Source: Patiria miniata (Eukaryota > Echinodermata > Asteroidea > Valvatida > Asterinidae). From it: 64,000 nt of DNA. A program made the translations under genes and the position numbers. The notes under the pieces were generated by a model, which saw only the letters and a program-made list of their open reading frames with translations, did no database searches and was not told the origin of the DNA. Position 1 is the first letter of the stretch; each line of letters opens with the position of its first letter. The DNA is taken from positions 434,001-498,000 of the forward strand of contig NW_024037051.1 in assembly GCF_015706575.1 (NCBI RefSeq). The letters are read 5' to 3'. Positions 25,448-39,762 of this stretch are shown here, piece by piece.

Positions 25448-27397
25448 GTGTCGCGGGCGCTTGCAGGCATTGCTGTTAGACTGACTGCACATAGGGGTAC
25501 TACTGGCATTGATGCGCTATATCTTGAATTTTCTCCGCAAGTACTGAGTTTCAAAACCTGTCCTTTTGCCAGTTGTTGGCCTCATCACAAGCTTCCCAAC
25601 AAGGTATAGTTTGTGCAGAACTTCCCAGGTTAAGGTACCTTTAGACCGCGATATACGAAGTTCGTGTCGCGGGCGCTTGCAGGCATTGCTGTTAGACTGA
25701 CTGCACATAGGGGTACTACTGGCATTGATGCGCTATATCTTGAATTTTCTCCGCAAGTACTGGGTTTCAAAACCTGTCCTTTTGCCAGCTTGTTGGCCTA
25801 CTCATTAGCTTTCGAACAAGGTATAGTTTGTGCAGAACTTCCCAGGTTAAGGTACCTTTAGACCGCGATATACGAAGTTCGTGTCGCGGGCGCTTGCAGG
25901 CATTGCTGTTAGACTGACTGCACATAGGGGTACTACTGGCATTGATGCGCTATATCTTGAATTTTCTCCGCAAGTACTGAGTTTCAAAACCTGTCCTTTT
26001 GCCAGTTTGTTGGCCTCATCACAAGCTTCCCAACAAGGTATAGTTTGTGCAGAACTTCCCAGGTTAAGGTACCTTTAGACCGCGATATACGAAGTTCGTG
26101 TCGCGGGCGCTTGCAGGCATTGCTGTTAGACTGACTGCACATAGGGGTACTACTGGCATTGATGCGCTATATCTTGAATTTTCTCCGCAAGTACTGAGTT
26201 TCAAAACCTGTCCTTTTGCCAGTTTGTTGGCCTCATCACAAGCTTCCCAACAAGGTATAGTTTGTGCAGAACTTCCCAGGTTAAGGTACCTTTAGACCGC
26301 GATATACGAAGTTCGTGTCGCGGGCGCTTGCAGGCATTGCTGTTAGACTGACTGCACATAGGGGTACTACTGGCATTGATGCGCTATATCTTGAATTTTC
26401 TCCGCAAGTACTGGGTTTCAAAACCTGTCCTTTTGCCAGCTTGTTGGCCTACTCATTAGCTTTCGAACAAGGTATAGTTTGTGCAGAACTTCCCAGGTTA
26501 AGGTACCTTTAGACCGCGATATACGAAGTTCGTGTCGCGGGCGCTTGCAGGCATTGCTGTTAGACTGACTGCACATAGGGGTACTACTGGCATTGATGCG
26601 CTATATCTTGAATTTTCTCCGCAAGTACTGAGTTTCAAAACCTGTCCTTTTGCCAGTTTGTTGGCCTCATCACAAGCTTCCAACAAGGTATAGTTTGTGC
26701 AGAACTTCCCAGGTTAAGGTACCTTTAGACCGCGATATACGAAGTTCGTGTCGCGGGCGCTTGCAGGCATTGCTGTTAGACTGACTGCACATAGGGGTAC
26801 TACTGGCATTGATGCGCTATATCTTGAATTTTCTCCGCAAGTACTGAGTTTCAAAACCTGTCCTTTTGCCAGTTTGTTGGCCTCATCACAAGCTTCCCAA
26901 CAAGGTATAGTTTGTGCAGAACTTCCCAGGTTAAGGTACCTTTAGACCGCGATATACGAAGTTCGTGTCGCGGGCGCTTGCAGGCATTGCTGTTAGACTG
27001 ACTGCACATAGGGGTACTACTGGCATTGATGCGCTATATCTTGAATTTTCTCCGCAAGTACTGGGTTTCAAAACCTGTCCTTTTGCCAGCTTGTTGGCCT
27101 ACTCATTAGCTTTCGAACAAGGTATAGTTTGTGCAGAACTTCCCAGGTTAAGGTACCTTTAGACCGCGATATACGAAGTTCGTGTCGCGGGCGCTTGCAG
27201 GCATTGCTGTTAGACTGACTGCACATAGGGGTACTACTGGCATTGATGCGCTATATCTTGAATTTTCTCCGCAAGTACTGGTTTCAAAACCTGTCCTTTT
27301 GCCAGCTTGTTGGCCTACTCATTAGCTTTCGAACAAGGTATAGTTTGTGCAGAACTTCCCAGGTTAAGGTACCTTTAGACCGCGATATACGAAGTTC

Positions 27398-30300
27398 GTG
27401 TCGCGGGCGCTTGCAGGCATTGCTGTTAGACTGACTGCACATAGGGGTACTACTGGCATTGATGCGCTATATCTTGAATTTTCTCCGCAAGTACTGAGTT
27501 TCAAAACCTGTCCTTTTGCCAGTTTGTTGGCCTCATCACAAGCTTCCCAACAAGGTATAGTTTGTGCAGAACTTCCCAGGTTAAGGTACCTTTAGACCGC
27601 GATATACGAAGTTCGTGTCGCGGGCGCTTGCAGGCATTGCTGTTAGACTGACTGCACATAGGGGTACTACTGGCATTGATGCGCTATATCTTGAATTTTC
27701 TCCGCAAGTACTGGGTTTCAAAACCTGTCCTTTTGCCAGCTTGTTGGCCTACTCATTAGCTTTCGAACAAGGTATAGTTTGTGCAGAACTTCCCAGGTTA
27801 AGGTACCTTTAGACCGCGATATACGAAGTTCGTGTCGCGGGCGCTTGCAGGCATTGCTGTTAGACTGACTGCACATAGGGGTACTACTGGCATTGATGCG
27901 CTATATCTTGAATTTTCTCCGCAAGTACTGAGTTTCAAAACCTGTCCTTTTGCCAGTTTGTTGGCCTCATCACAAGCTTCCCAACAAGGTATAGTTTGTG
28001 CAGAACTTCCCAGGTTAAGGTACCTTTAGACCGCGATATACGAAGTTCGTGTCGCGGGCGCTTGCAGGCATTGCTGTTAGACTGACTGCACATAGGGGTA
28101 CTACTGGCATTGATGCGCTATATCTTGAATTTTCTCCGCAAGTACTGAGTTTCAAAACCTGTCCTTTTGCCAGTTTGTTGGCCTCATCACAAGCTTCCCA
28201 ACAAGGTATAGTTTGTGCAGAACTTCCCAGGTTAAGGTACCTTTAGACCGCGATATACGAAGTTCGTGTCGCGGGCGCTTGCAGGCATTGCTGTTAGACT
28301 GACTGCACATAGGGGTACTACTGGCATTGATGCGCTATATCTTGAATTTTCTCCGCAAGTACTGGGTTTCAAAACCTGTCCTTTTGCCAGCTTGTTGGCC
28401 TACTCATTAGCTTTCGAACAAGGTATAGTTTGTGCAGAACTTCCCAGGTTAAGGTACCTTTAGACCGCGATATACGAAGTTCGTGTCGCGGGCGCTTGCA
28501 GGCATTGCTGTTAGACTGACTGCACATAGGGGTACTACTGGCATTGATGCGCTATATCTTGAATTTTCTCCGCAAGTACTGAGTTTCAAAACCTGTCCTT
28601 TTGCCAGTTTGTTGGCCTCATCACAAGCTTCCCAACAAGGTATAGTTTGTGCAGAACTTCCCAGGTTAAGGTACCTTTAGACCGCGATATACGAAGTTCG
28701 TGTCGCGGGCGCTTGCAGGCATTGCTGTTAGACTGACTGCACATAGGGGTACTACTGGCATTGATGCGCTATATCTTGAATTTTCTCCGCAAGTACTGGG
28801 TTTCAAAACCTGTCCTTTTGCCAGCTTGTTGGCCTACTCATTAGCTTTCGAACAAGGTATAGTTTGTGCAGAACTTCCCAGGTTAAGGTACCTTTAGACC
28901 GCGATATACGAAGTTCGTGTCGCGGGCGCTTGCAGGCATTGCTGTTAGACTGACTGCACATAGGGGTACTACTGGCATTGATGCGCTATATCTTGAATTT
29001 TCTCCGCAAGTACTGAGTTTCAAAACCTGTCCTTTTGCCAGCTTGTTGGCCTCATCACAAGCTTCCCAACAAGGTATAGTTTGTGCAGAACTTCCCAGGT
29101 TAAGGTACCTTTAGACCGCGATATACGAAGTTCGTGTCGCGGGCGCTTGCAGGCATTGCTGTTAGACTGACTGCACATAGGGGTACTACTGGCATTGATG
29201 CGCTATATCTTGAATTTTCTCCGCAAGTACTGAGTTTCAAAACCTGTCCTTTTGCCAGTTTGTTGGCCTCATCACAAGCTTCCCAACAAGGTATAGTTTG
29301 TGCAGAACTTCCCAGGTTAAGGTACCTTTAGACCGCGATATACGAAGTTCGTGTCGCGGGCGCTTGCAGGCATTGCTGTTAGACTGACTGCACATAGGGG
29401 TACTACTGGCATTGATGCGCTATATCTTGAATTTTCTCCGCAAGTACTGGGTTTCAAAACCTGTCCTTTTGCCAGCTTGTTGGCCTACTCATTAGCTTTC
29501 GAACAAGGTATAGTTTGTGCAGAACTTCCCAGGTTAAGGTACCTTTAGACCGCGATATACGAAGTTCGTGTCGCGGGCGCTTGCAGGCATTGCTGTTAGA
29601 CTGACTGCACATAGGGGTACTACTGGCATTGATGCGCTATATCTTGAATTTTCTCCGCAAGTACTGAGTTTCAAAACCTGTCCTTTTGCCAGTTTGTTGG
29701 CCTCATCACAAGCTTCCCAACAAGGTATAGTTTGTGCAGAACTTCCCAGGTTAAGGTACCTTTAGACCGCGATATACGAAGTTCGTGTCGCGGGCGCTTG
29801 CAGGCATTGCTGTTAGACTGACTGCACATAGGGGTACTACTGGCATTGATGCGCTATATCTTGAATTTTCTCCGCAAGTACTGAGTTTCAAAACCTGTCC
29901 TTTTGCCAGCTTGTTGGCCTACTCATTAGCTTTCGAACAAGGTATAGTTTGTGCAGAACTTCCCAGGTTAAGGTACCTTTAGACCGCGATATACGAAGTT
30001 CGTGTCGCGGGCGCTTGCAGGCATTGCTGTTAGACTGACTGCACATAGGGGTACTACTGGCATTGATGCGCTATATCTTGAATTTTCTCCGCAAGTACTG
30101 AGTTTCAAAACCTGTCCTTTTGCCAGTTTGTTGGCCTCATCACAAGCTTCCCAACAAGGTATAGTTTGTGCAGAACTTCCCAGGTTAAGGTACCTTTAGA
30201 CCGCGATATACGAAGTTCGTGTCGCGGGCGCTTGCAGGCATTGCTGTTAGACTGACTGCACATAGGGGTACTACTGGCATTGATGCGCTATATCTTGAAT

Positions 30301-31736
30301 TTTCTCCGCAAGTACTGAGTTTCAAAACCTGTCCTTTTGCCAGTTGTTGGCCTCATCACAAGCTTCCCAACAAGGTATAGTTTGTGCAGAACTTCCCAGG
30401 TTAAGGTACCTTTAGACCGCGATATACGAAGTTCGTGTCGCGGGCGCTTGCAGGCATTGCTGTTAGACTGACTGCACATAGGGGTACTACTGGCATTGAT
30501 GCGCTATATCTTGAATTTTCTCCGCAAGTACTGGGTTTCAAAACCTGTCCTTTTGCCAGCTTGTTGGCCTACTCATTAGCTTTCGAACAAGGTATAGTTT
30601 GTGCAGAACTTCCCAGGTTAAGGTACCTTTAGACCGCGATATACGAAGTTCGTGTCGCGGGCGCTTGCAGGCATTGCTGTTAGACTGACTGCACATAGGG
30701 GTACTACTGGCATTGATGCGCTATATCTTGAATTTTCTCCGCAAGTACTGAGTTTCAAAACCTGTCCTTTTGCCAGTTTGTTGGCCTCATCACAAGCTTC
30801 CCAACAAGGTATAGTTTGTGCAGAACTTCCCAGGTTAAGGTACCTTTAGACCGCGATATACGAAGTTCGTGTCGCGGGCGCTTGCAGGCATTGCTGTTAG
30901 ACTGACTGCACATAGGGGTACTACTGGCATTGATGCGCTATATCTTGAATTTTCTCCGCAAGTACTGGGTTTCAAAACCTGTCCTTTTGCCAGCTTGTTG
31001 GCCTACTCATTAGCTTTCGAACAAGGTATAGTTTGTGCAGAACTTCCCAGGTTAAGGTACCTTTAGACCGCGATATACGAAGTTCGTGTCGCGGGCGCTT
31101 GCAGGCATTGCTGTTAGACTGACTGCACATAGGGGTACTACTGGCATTGATGCGCTATATCTTGAATTTTCTCCGCAAGTACTGAGTTTCAAAACCTGTC
31201 CTTTTGCCAGTTTGTTGGCCTCATCACAAGCTTCCCAACAAGGTATAGTTTGTGCAGAACTTCCCAGGTTAAGGTACCTTTAGACCGCGATATACGAAGT
31301 TCGTGTCGCGGGCGCTTGCAGGCATTGCTGTTAGACTGACTGCACATAGGGGTACTACTGGCATTGATGCGCTATATCTTGAATTTTCTCCGCAAGTACT
31401 GAGTTTCAAAACCTGTCCTTTTGCCAGTTTGTTGGCCTCATCACAAGCTTCCCAACAAGGTATAGTTTGTGCAGAACTTCCCAGGTTAAGGTACCTTTAG
31501 ACCGCGATATACGAAGTTCGTGTCGCGGGCGCTTGCAGGCATTGCTGTTAGACTGACTGCACATAGGGGTACTACTGGCATTGATGCGCTATATCTTGAA
31601 TTTTCTCCGCAAGTACTGGGTTTCAAAACCTGTCCTTTTGCCAGCTTGTTGGCCTACTCATTAGCTTTCGAACAAGGTATAGTTTGTGCAGAACTTCCCA
31701 GGTTAAGGTACCTTTAGACCGCGATATACGAAGTTC
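27398..31736 (+). repeat. Four tandem AB+AAB pentamers (about 1,085 bp each)
   Basis: Units are 27398-28482, 28483-29567, 29568-30651 and 30652-31736. Their lengths are 1085, 1085, 1084 and 1085 bp. Each is an AB dimer followed by an AAB trimer. The third unit uses D for the first B and a2 for the second A of its trimer, and the second unit has c126 in the first A of its trimer. This is the clearest higher-order repeat in the window. Similar single pentamers occur at 18095-19179, 19614-20698, 20699-21783, 22651-23732, 23733-24817 and 24818-25880. Confidence 0.85.
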
Positions 31737-34700
31737 GTGTCGCGGGCGCTTGCAGGCATTGCTGTTAGACTGACTGCACATAGGGGTACTACTGGCATTG
31801 ATGCGCTATATCTTGAATTTTCTCCGCAAGTACTGAGTTTCAAAACCTGTCCTTTTGCCAGTTTGTTGGCCTCATCACAAGCTTCCCAACAAGGTATAGT
31901 TTGTGCAGAACTTCCCAGGTTAAGGTACCTTTAGACCGCGATATACGAAGTTCGTGTCGCGGGCGCTTGCAGGCATTGCTGTTAGACTGACTGCACATAG
32001 GGGTACTACTGGCATTGATGCGCTATATCTTGAATTTTCTCCGCAAGTACTGAGTTTCAAAACCTGTCCTTTTGCCAGTTTGTTGGCCTCATCACAAGCT
32101 TCCCAACAAGGTATAGTTTGTGCAGAACTTCCCAGGTTAAGGTACCTTTAGACCGCGATATACGAAGTTCGTGTCGCGGGCGCTTGCAGGCATTGCTGTT
32201 AGACTGACTGCACATAGGGGTACTACTGGCATTGATGCGCTATATCTTGAATTTTCTCCGCAAGTACTGGGTTTCAAAACCTGTCCTTTTGCCAGCTTGT
32301 TGGCCTACTCATTAGCTTTCGAACAAGGTATAGTTTGTGCAGAACTTCCCAGGTTAAGGTACCTTTAGACCGCGATATACGAAGTTCGTGTCGCGGGCGC
32401 TTGCAGGCATTGCTGTTAGACTGACTGCACATAGGGGTACTACTGGCATTGATGCGCTATATCTTGAATTTTCTCCGCAAGTACTGAGTTTCAAAACCTG
32501 TCCTTTTGCCAGTTTGTTGGCCTCATCACAAGCTTCCCAACAAGGTATAGTTTGTGCAGAACTTCCCAGGTTAAGGTACCTTTAGACCGCGATATACGAA
32601 GTTCGTGTCGCGGGCGCTTGCAGGCATTGCTGTTAGACTGACTGCACATAGGGGTACTACTGGCATTGATGCGCTATATCTTGAATTTTCTCCGCAAGTA
32701 CTGGGTTTCAAAACCTGTCCTTTTGCCAGCTTGTTGGCCTACTCATTAGCTTTCGAACAAGGTATAGTTTGTGCAGAACTTCCCAGGTTAAGGTACCTTT
32801 AGACCGCGATATACGAAGTTCGTGTCGCGGGCGCTTGCAGGCATTGCTGTTAGACTGACTGCACATAGGGGTACTACTGGCATTGATGCGCTATATCTTG
32901 AATTTTCTCCGCAAGTACTGAGTTTCAAAACCTGTCCTTTTGCCAGTTTGTTGGCCTCATCACAAGCTTCCCAACAAGGTATAGTTTGTGCAGAACTTCC
33001 CAGGTTAAGGTACCTTTAGACCGCGATATACGAAGTTCGTGTCGCGGGCGCTTGCAGGCATTGCTGTTAGACTGACTGCACATAGGGGTACTACTGGCAT
33101 TGATGCGCTATATCTTGAATTTTCTCCGCAAGTACTGAGTTTCAAAACCTGTCCTTTTGCCAGTTTGTTGGCCTCATCACAAGCTTCCCAACAAGGTATA
33201 GTTTGTGCAGAACTTCCCAGGTTAAGGTACCTTTAGACCGCGATATACGAAGTTCGTGTCGCGGGCGCTTGCAGGCATTGCTGTTAGACTGACTGCACAT
33301 AGGGGTACTACTGGCATTGATGCGCTATATCTTGAATTTTCTCCGCAAGTACTGGGTTTCAAAACCTGTCCTTTTGCCAGCTTGTTGGCCTACTCATTAG
33401 CTTTCGAACAAGGTATAGTTTGTGCAGAACTTCCCAGGTTAAGGTACCTTTAGACCGCGATATACGAAGTTCGTGTCGCGGGCGCTTGCAGGCATTGCTG
33501 TTAGACTGACTGCACATAGGGGTACTACTGGCATTGATGCGCTATATCTTGAATTTTCTCCGCAAGTACTGAGTTTCAAAACCTGTCCTTTTGCCAGTTT
33601 GTTGGCCTCATCACAAGCTTCCCAACAAGGTATAGTTTGTGCAGAACTTCCCAGGTTAAGGTACCTTTAGACCGCGATATACGAAGTTCGTGTCGCGGGC
33701 GCTTGCAGGCATTGCTGTTAGACTGACTGCACATAGGGGTACTACTGGCATTGATGCGCTATATCTTGAATTTTCTCCGCAAGTACTGAGTTTCAAAACC
33801 TGTCCTTTTGCCAGTTTGTTGGCCTCATCACAAGCTTCCCAACAAGGTATAGTTTGTGCAGAACTTCCCAGGTTAAGGTACCTTTAGACCGCGATATACG
33901 AAGTTCGTGTCGCGGGCGCTTGCAGGCATTGCTGTTAGACTGACTGCACATAGGGGTACTACTGGCATTGATGCGCTATATCTTGAATTTTCTCCGCAAG
34001 TACTGGGTTTCAAAACCTGTCCTTTTGCCAGCTTGTTGGCCTACTCATTAGCTTTCGAACAAGGTATAGTTTGTGCAGAACTTCCCAGGTTAAGGTACCT
34101 TTAGACCGCGATATACGAAGTTCGTGTCGCGGGCGCTTGCAGGCATTGCTGTTAGACTGACTGCACATAGGGGTACTACTGGCATTGATGCGCTATATCT
34201 TGAATTTTCTCCGCAAGTACTGAGTTTCAAAACCTGTCCTTTTGCCAGTTTGTTGGCCTCATCACAAGCTTCCCAACAAGGTATAGTTTGTGCAGAACTT
34301 CCCAGGTTAAGGTACCTTTAGACCGCGATATACGAAGTTCGTGTCGCGGGCGCTTGCAGGCATTGCTGTTAGACTGACTGCACATAGGGGTACTACTGGC
34401 ATTGATGCGCTATATCTTGAATTTTCTCCGCAAGTACTGAGTTTCAAAACCTGTCCTTTTGCCAGTTGTTGGCCTCATCACAAGCTTCCCAACAAGGTAT
34501 AGTTTGTGCAGAACTTCCCAGGTTAAGGTACCTTTAGACCGCGATATACGAAGTTCGTGTCGCGGGCGCTTGCAGGCATTGCTGTTAGACTGACTGCACA
34601 TAGGGGTACTACTGGCATTGATGCGCTATATCTTGAATTTTCTCCGCAAGTACTGGGTTTCAAAACCTGTCCTTTTGCCAGCTTGTTGGCCTACTCATTA

Positions 34701-36073
34701 GCTTTCGAACAAGGTATAGTTTGTGCAGAACTTCCCAGGTTAAGGTACCTTTAGACCGCGATATACGAAGTTCGTGTCGCGGGCGCTTGCAGGCATTGCT
34801 GTTAGACTGACTGCACATAGGGGTACTACTGGCATTGATGCGCTATATCTTGAATTTTCTCCGCAAGTACTGAGTTTCAAAACCTGTCCTTTTGCCAGTT
34901 TGTTGGCCTCATCACAAGCTTCCCAACAAGGTATAGTTTGTGCAGAACTTCCCAGGTTAAGGTACCTTTAGACCGCGATATACGAAGTTCGTGTCGCGGG
35001 CGCTTGCAGGCATTGCTGTTAGACTGACTGCACATAGGGGTACTACTGGCATTGATGCGCTATATCTTGAATTTTCTCCGCAAGTACTGGTTTCAAAACC
35101 TGTCCTTTTGCCAGCTTGTTGGCCTACTCATTAGCTTTCGAACAAGGTATAGTTTGTGCAGAACTTCCCAGGTTAAGGTACCTTTAGACCGCGATATACG
35201 AAGTTCGTGTCGCGGGCGCTTGCAGGCATTGCTGTTAGACTGACTGCACATAGGGGTACTACTGGCATTGATGCGCTATATCTTGAATTTTCTCCGCAAG
35301 TACTGAGTTTCAAAACCTGTCCTTTTGCCAGTTTGTTGGCCTCATCACAAGCTTCCCAACAAGGTATAGTTTGTGCAGAACTTCCCAGGTTAAGGTACCT
35401 TTAGACCGCGATATACGAAGTTCGTGTCGCGGGCGCTTGCAGGCATTGCTGTTAGACTGACTGCACATAGGGGTACTACTGGCATTGATGCGCTATATCT
35501 TGAATTTTCTCCGCAAGTACTGAGTTTCAAAACCTGTCCTTTTGCCAGTTTGTTGGCCTCATCACAAGCTTCCCAACAAGGTATAGTTTGTGCAGAACTT
35601 CCCAGGTTAAGGTACCTTTAGACCGCGATATACGAAGTTCGTGTCGCGGGCGCTTGCAGGCATTGCTGTTAGACTGACTGCACATAGGGGTACTACTGGC
35701 ATTGATGCGCTATATCTTGAATTTTCTCCGCAAGTACTGGGTTTCAAAACCTGTCCTTTTGCCAGCTTGTTGGCCTACTCATTAGCTTTCGAACAAGGTA
35801 TAGTTTGTGCAGAACTTCCCAGGTTAAGGTACCTTTAGACCGCGATATACGAAGTTCGTGTCGCGGGCGCTTGCAGGCATTGCTGTTAGACTGACTGCAC
35901 ATAGGGGTACTACTGGCATTGATGCGCTATATCTTGAATTTTCTCCGCAAGTACTGAGTTTCAAAACCTGTCCTTTTGCCAGTTTGTTGGCCTCATCACA
36001 AGCTTCCAACAAGGTATAGTTTGTGCAGAACTTCCCAGGTTAAGGTACCTTTAGACCGCGATATACGAAGTTC

Positions 36074-38460
36074 GTGTCGCGGGCGCTTGCAGGCATTGCT
36101 GTTAGACTGACTGCACATAGGGGTACTACTGGCATTGATGCGCTATATCTTGAATTTTCTCCGCAAGTACTGAGTTTCAAAACCTGTCCTTTTGCCAGCT
36201 TGTTGGCCTCATCACAAGCTTCCGAACAAGGTATAGTTTGTGCAGAACTTCCCAGGTTAAGGTACCTTTAGACCGCGATATACGAAGTTCGTGTCGCGGG
36301 CGCTTGCAGGCATTGCTGTTAGACTGACTGCACATAGGGGTACTACTGGCATTGATGCGCTATATCTTGAATTTTCTCCGCAAGTACTGGGTTTCAAAAC
36401 CTGTCCTTTTGCCAGCTTGTTGGCCTACTCATTAGCTTTCGAACAAGGTATAGTTTGTGCAGAACTTCCCAGGTTAAGGTACCTTTAGACCGCGATATAC
36501 GAAGTTCGTGTCGCGGGCGCTTGCAGGCATTGCTGTTAGACTGACTGCACATAGGGGTACTACTGGCATTGATGCGCTATATCTTGAATTTTCTCCGCAA
36601 GTACTGAGTTTCAAAACCTGTCCTTTTGCCAGTTTGTTGGCCTCATCACAAGCTTCCGAACAAGGTATAGTTTGTGCAGAACTTCCCAGGTTAAGGTACC
36701 TTTAGACCGCGATATACGAAGTTCGTGTCGCGGGCGCTTGCAGGCATTGCTGTTAGACTGACTGCACATAGGGGTACTACTGGCATTGATGCGCTATATC
36801 TTGAATTTTCTCCGCAAGTACTGGGTTTCAAAACCTGTCCTTTTGCCAGCTTGTTGGCCTACTCATTAGCTTTCGAACAAGGTATAGTTTGTGCAGAACT
36901 TCCCAGGTTAAGGTACCTTTAGACCGCGATATACGAAGTTCGTGTCGCGGGCGCTTGCAGGCATTGCTGTTAGACTGACTGCACATAGGGGTACTACTGG
37001 CATTGATGCGCTATATCTTGAATTTTCTCCGCAAGTACTGAGTTTCAAAACCTGTCCTTTTGCCAGTTTGTTGGCCTCATCACAAGCTTCCCAACAAGGT
37101 ATAGTTTGTGCAGAACTTCCCAGGTTAAGGTACCTTTAGACCGCGATATACGAAGTTCGTGTCGCGGGCGCTTGCAGGCATTGCTGTTAGACTGACTGCA
37201 CATAGGGGTACTACTGGCATTGATGCGCTATATCTTGAATTTTCTCCGCAAGTACTGAGTTTCAAAACCTGTCCTTTTGCCAGTTTGTTGGCCTCATCAC
37301 AAGCTTCCGAACAAGGTATAGTTTGTGCAGAACTTCCCAGGTTAAGGTACCTTTAGACCGCGATATACGAAGTTCGTGTCGCGGGCGCTTGCAGGCATTG
37401 CTGTTAGACTGACTGCACATAGGGGTACTACTGGCATTGATGCGCTATATCTTGAATTTTCTCCGCAAGTACTGGGTTTCAAAACCTGTCCTTTTGCCAG
37501 CTTGTTGGCCTACTCATTAGCTTTCGAACAAGGTATAGTTTGTGCAGAACTTCCCAGGTTAAGGTACCTTTAGACCGCGATATACGAAGTTCGTGTCGCG
37601 GGCGCTTGCAGGCATTGCTGTTAGACTGACTGCACATAGGGGTACTACTGGCATTGATGCGCTATATCTTGAATTTTCTCCGCAAGTACTGAGTTTCAAA
37701 ACCTGTCCTTTTGCCAGTTTGTTGGCCTCATCACAAGCTTCCCAACAAGGTATAGTTTGTGCAGAACTTCCCAGGTTAAGGTACCTTTAGACCGCGATAT
37801 ACGAAGTTCGTGTCGCGGGCGCTTGCAGGCATTGCTGTTAGACTGACTGCACATAGGGGTACTACTGGCATTGATGCGCTATATCTTGAATTTTCTCCGC
37901 AAGTACTGGGTTTCAAAACCTGTCCTTTTGCCAGCTTGTTGGCCTACTCATTAGCTTTCGAACAAGGTATAGTTTGTGCAGAACTTCCCAGGTTAAGGTA
38001 CCTTTAGACCGCGATATACGAAGTTCGTGTCGCGGGCGCTTGCAGGCATTGCTGTTAGACTGACTGCACATAGGGGTACTACTGGCATTGATGCGCTATA
38101 TCTTGAATTTTCTCCGCAAGTACTGAGTTTCAAAACCTGTCCTTTTGCCAGTTTGTTGGCCTCATCACAAGCTTCCCAACAAGGTATAGTTTGTGCAGAA
38201 CTTCCCAGGTTAAGGTACCTTTAGACCGCGATATACGAAGTTCGTGTCGCGGGCGCTTGCAGGCATTGCTGTTAGACTGACTGCACATAGGGGTACTACT
38301 GGCATTGATGCGCTATATCTTGAATTTTCTCCGCAAGTACTGAGTTTCAAAACCTGTCCTTTTGCCAGTTTGTTGGCCTCATCACAAGCTTCCGAACAAG
38401 GTATAGTTTGTGCAGAACTTCCCAGGTTAAGGTACCTTTAGACCGCGATATACGAAGTTC
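36074..38460 (+). repeat. Local cluster of type C monomers
   Basis: Four of the seven C monomers before the gap start here, at 36074, 36508, 37159 and 38244, each directly before a B. This suggests recent local spread of the g151 variant. Confidence 0.75.
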
Positions 38461-39762
38461 GTGTCGCGGGCGCTTGCAGGCATTGCTGTTAGACTGACTG
38501 CACATAGGGGTACTACTGGCATTGATGCGCTATATCTTGAATTTTCTCCGCAAGTACTGGGTTTCAAAACCTGTCCTTTTGCCAGCTTGTTGGCCTACTC
38601 ATTAGCTTTCGAACAAGGTATAGTTTGTGCAGAACTTCCCAGGTTAAGGTACCTTTAGACCGCGATATACGAAGTTCGTGTCGCGGGCGCTTGCAGGCAT
38701 TGCTGTTAGACTGACTGCACATAGGGGTACTACTGGCATTGATGCGCTATATCTTGAATTTTCTCCGCAAGTACTGGGTTTCAAAACCTGTCCTTTTGCC
38801 AGCTTGTTGGCCTACTCATTAGCTTTCGAACAAGGTATAGTTTGTGCAGAACTTCCCAGGTTAAGGTACCTTTAGACCGCGATATACGAAGTTCGTGTCG
38901 CGGGCGCTTGCAGGCATTGCTGTTAGACTGACTGCACATAGGGGTACTACTGGCATTGATGCGCTATATCTTGAATTTTCTCCGCAAGTACTGAGTTTCA
39001 AAACCTGTCCTTTTGCCAGTTTGTTGGCCTCATCACAAGCTTCCCAACAAGGTATAGTTTGTGCAGAACTTCCCAGGTTAAGGTACCTTTAGACCGCGAT
39101 ATACGAAGTTCGTGTCGCGGGCGCTTGCAGGCATTGCTGTTAGACTGACTGCACATAGGGGTACTACTGGCATTGATGCGCTATATCTTGAATTTTCTCC
39201 GCAAGTACTGAGTTTCAAAACCTGTCCTTTTGCCAGCTTGTTGGCCTACTCATTAGCTTTCGAACAAGGTATAGTTTGTGCAGAACTTCCCAGGTTAAGG
39301 TACCTTTAGACCGCGATATACGAAGTTCGTGTCGCGGGCGCTTGCAGGCATTGCTGTTAGACTGACTGCACATAGGGGTACTACTGGCATTGATGCGCTA
39401 TATCTTGAATTTTCTCCGCAAGTACTGAGTTTCAAAACCTGTCCTTTTGCCAGCTTGTTGGCCTACTCATTAGCTTTCGAACAAGGTATAGTTTGTGCAG
39501 AACTTCCCAGGTTAAGGTACCTTTAGACCGCGATATACGAAGTTCGTGTCGCGGGCGCTTGCAGGCATTGCTGTTAGACTGACTGCACATAGGGGTACTA
39601 CTGGCATTGATGCGCTATATCTTGAATTTTCTCCGCAAGTACTGAGTTTCAAAACCTGTCCTTTTGCCAGTTTGTTGGCCTCATCACAAGCTTCCCAACA
39701 AGGTATAGTTTGTGCAGAACTTCCCAGGTTAAGGTACCTTTAGACCGCGATATACGAAGTTC

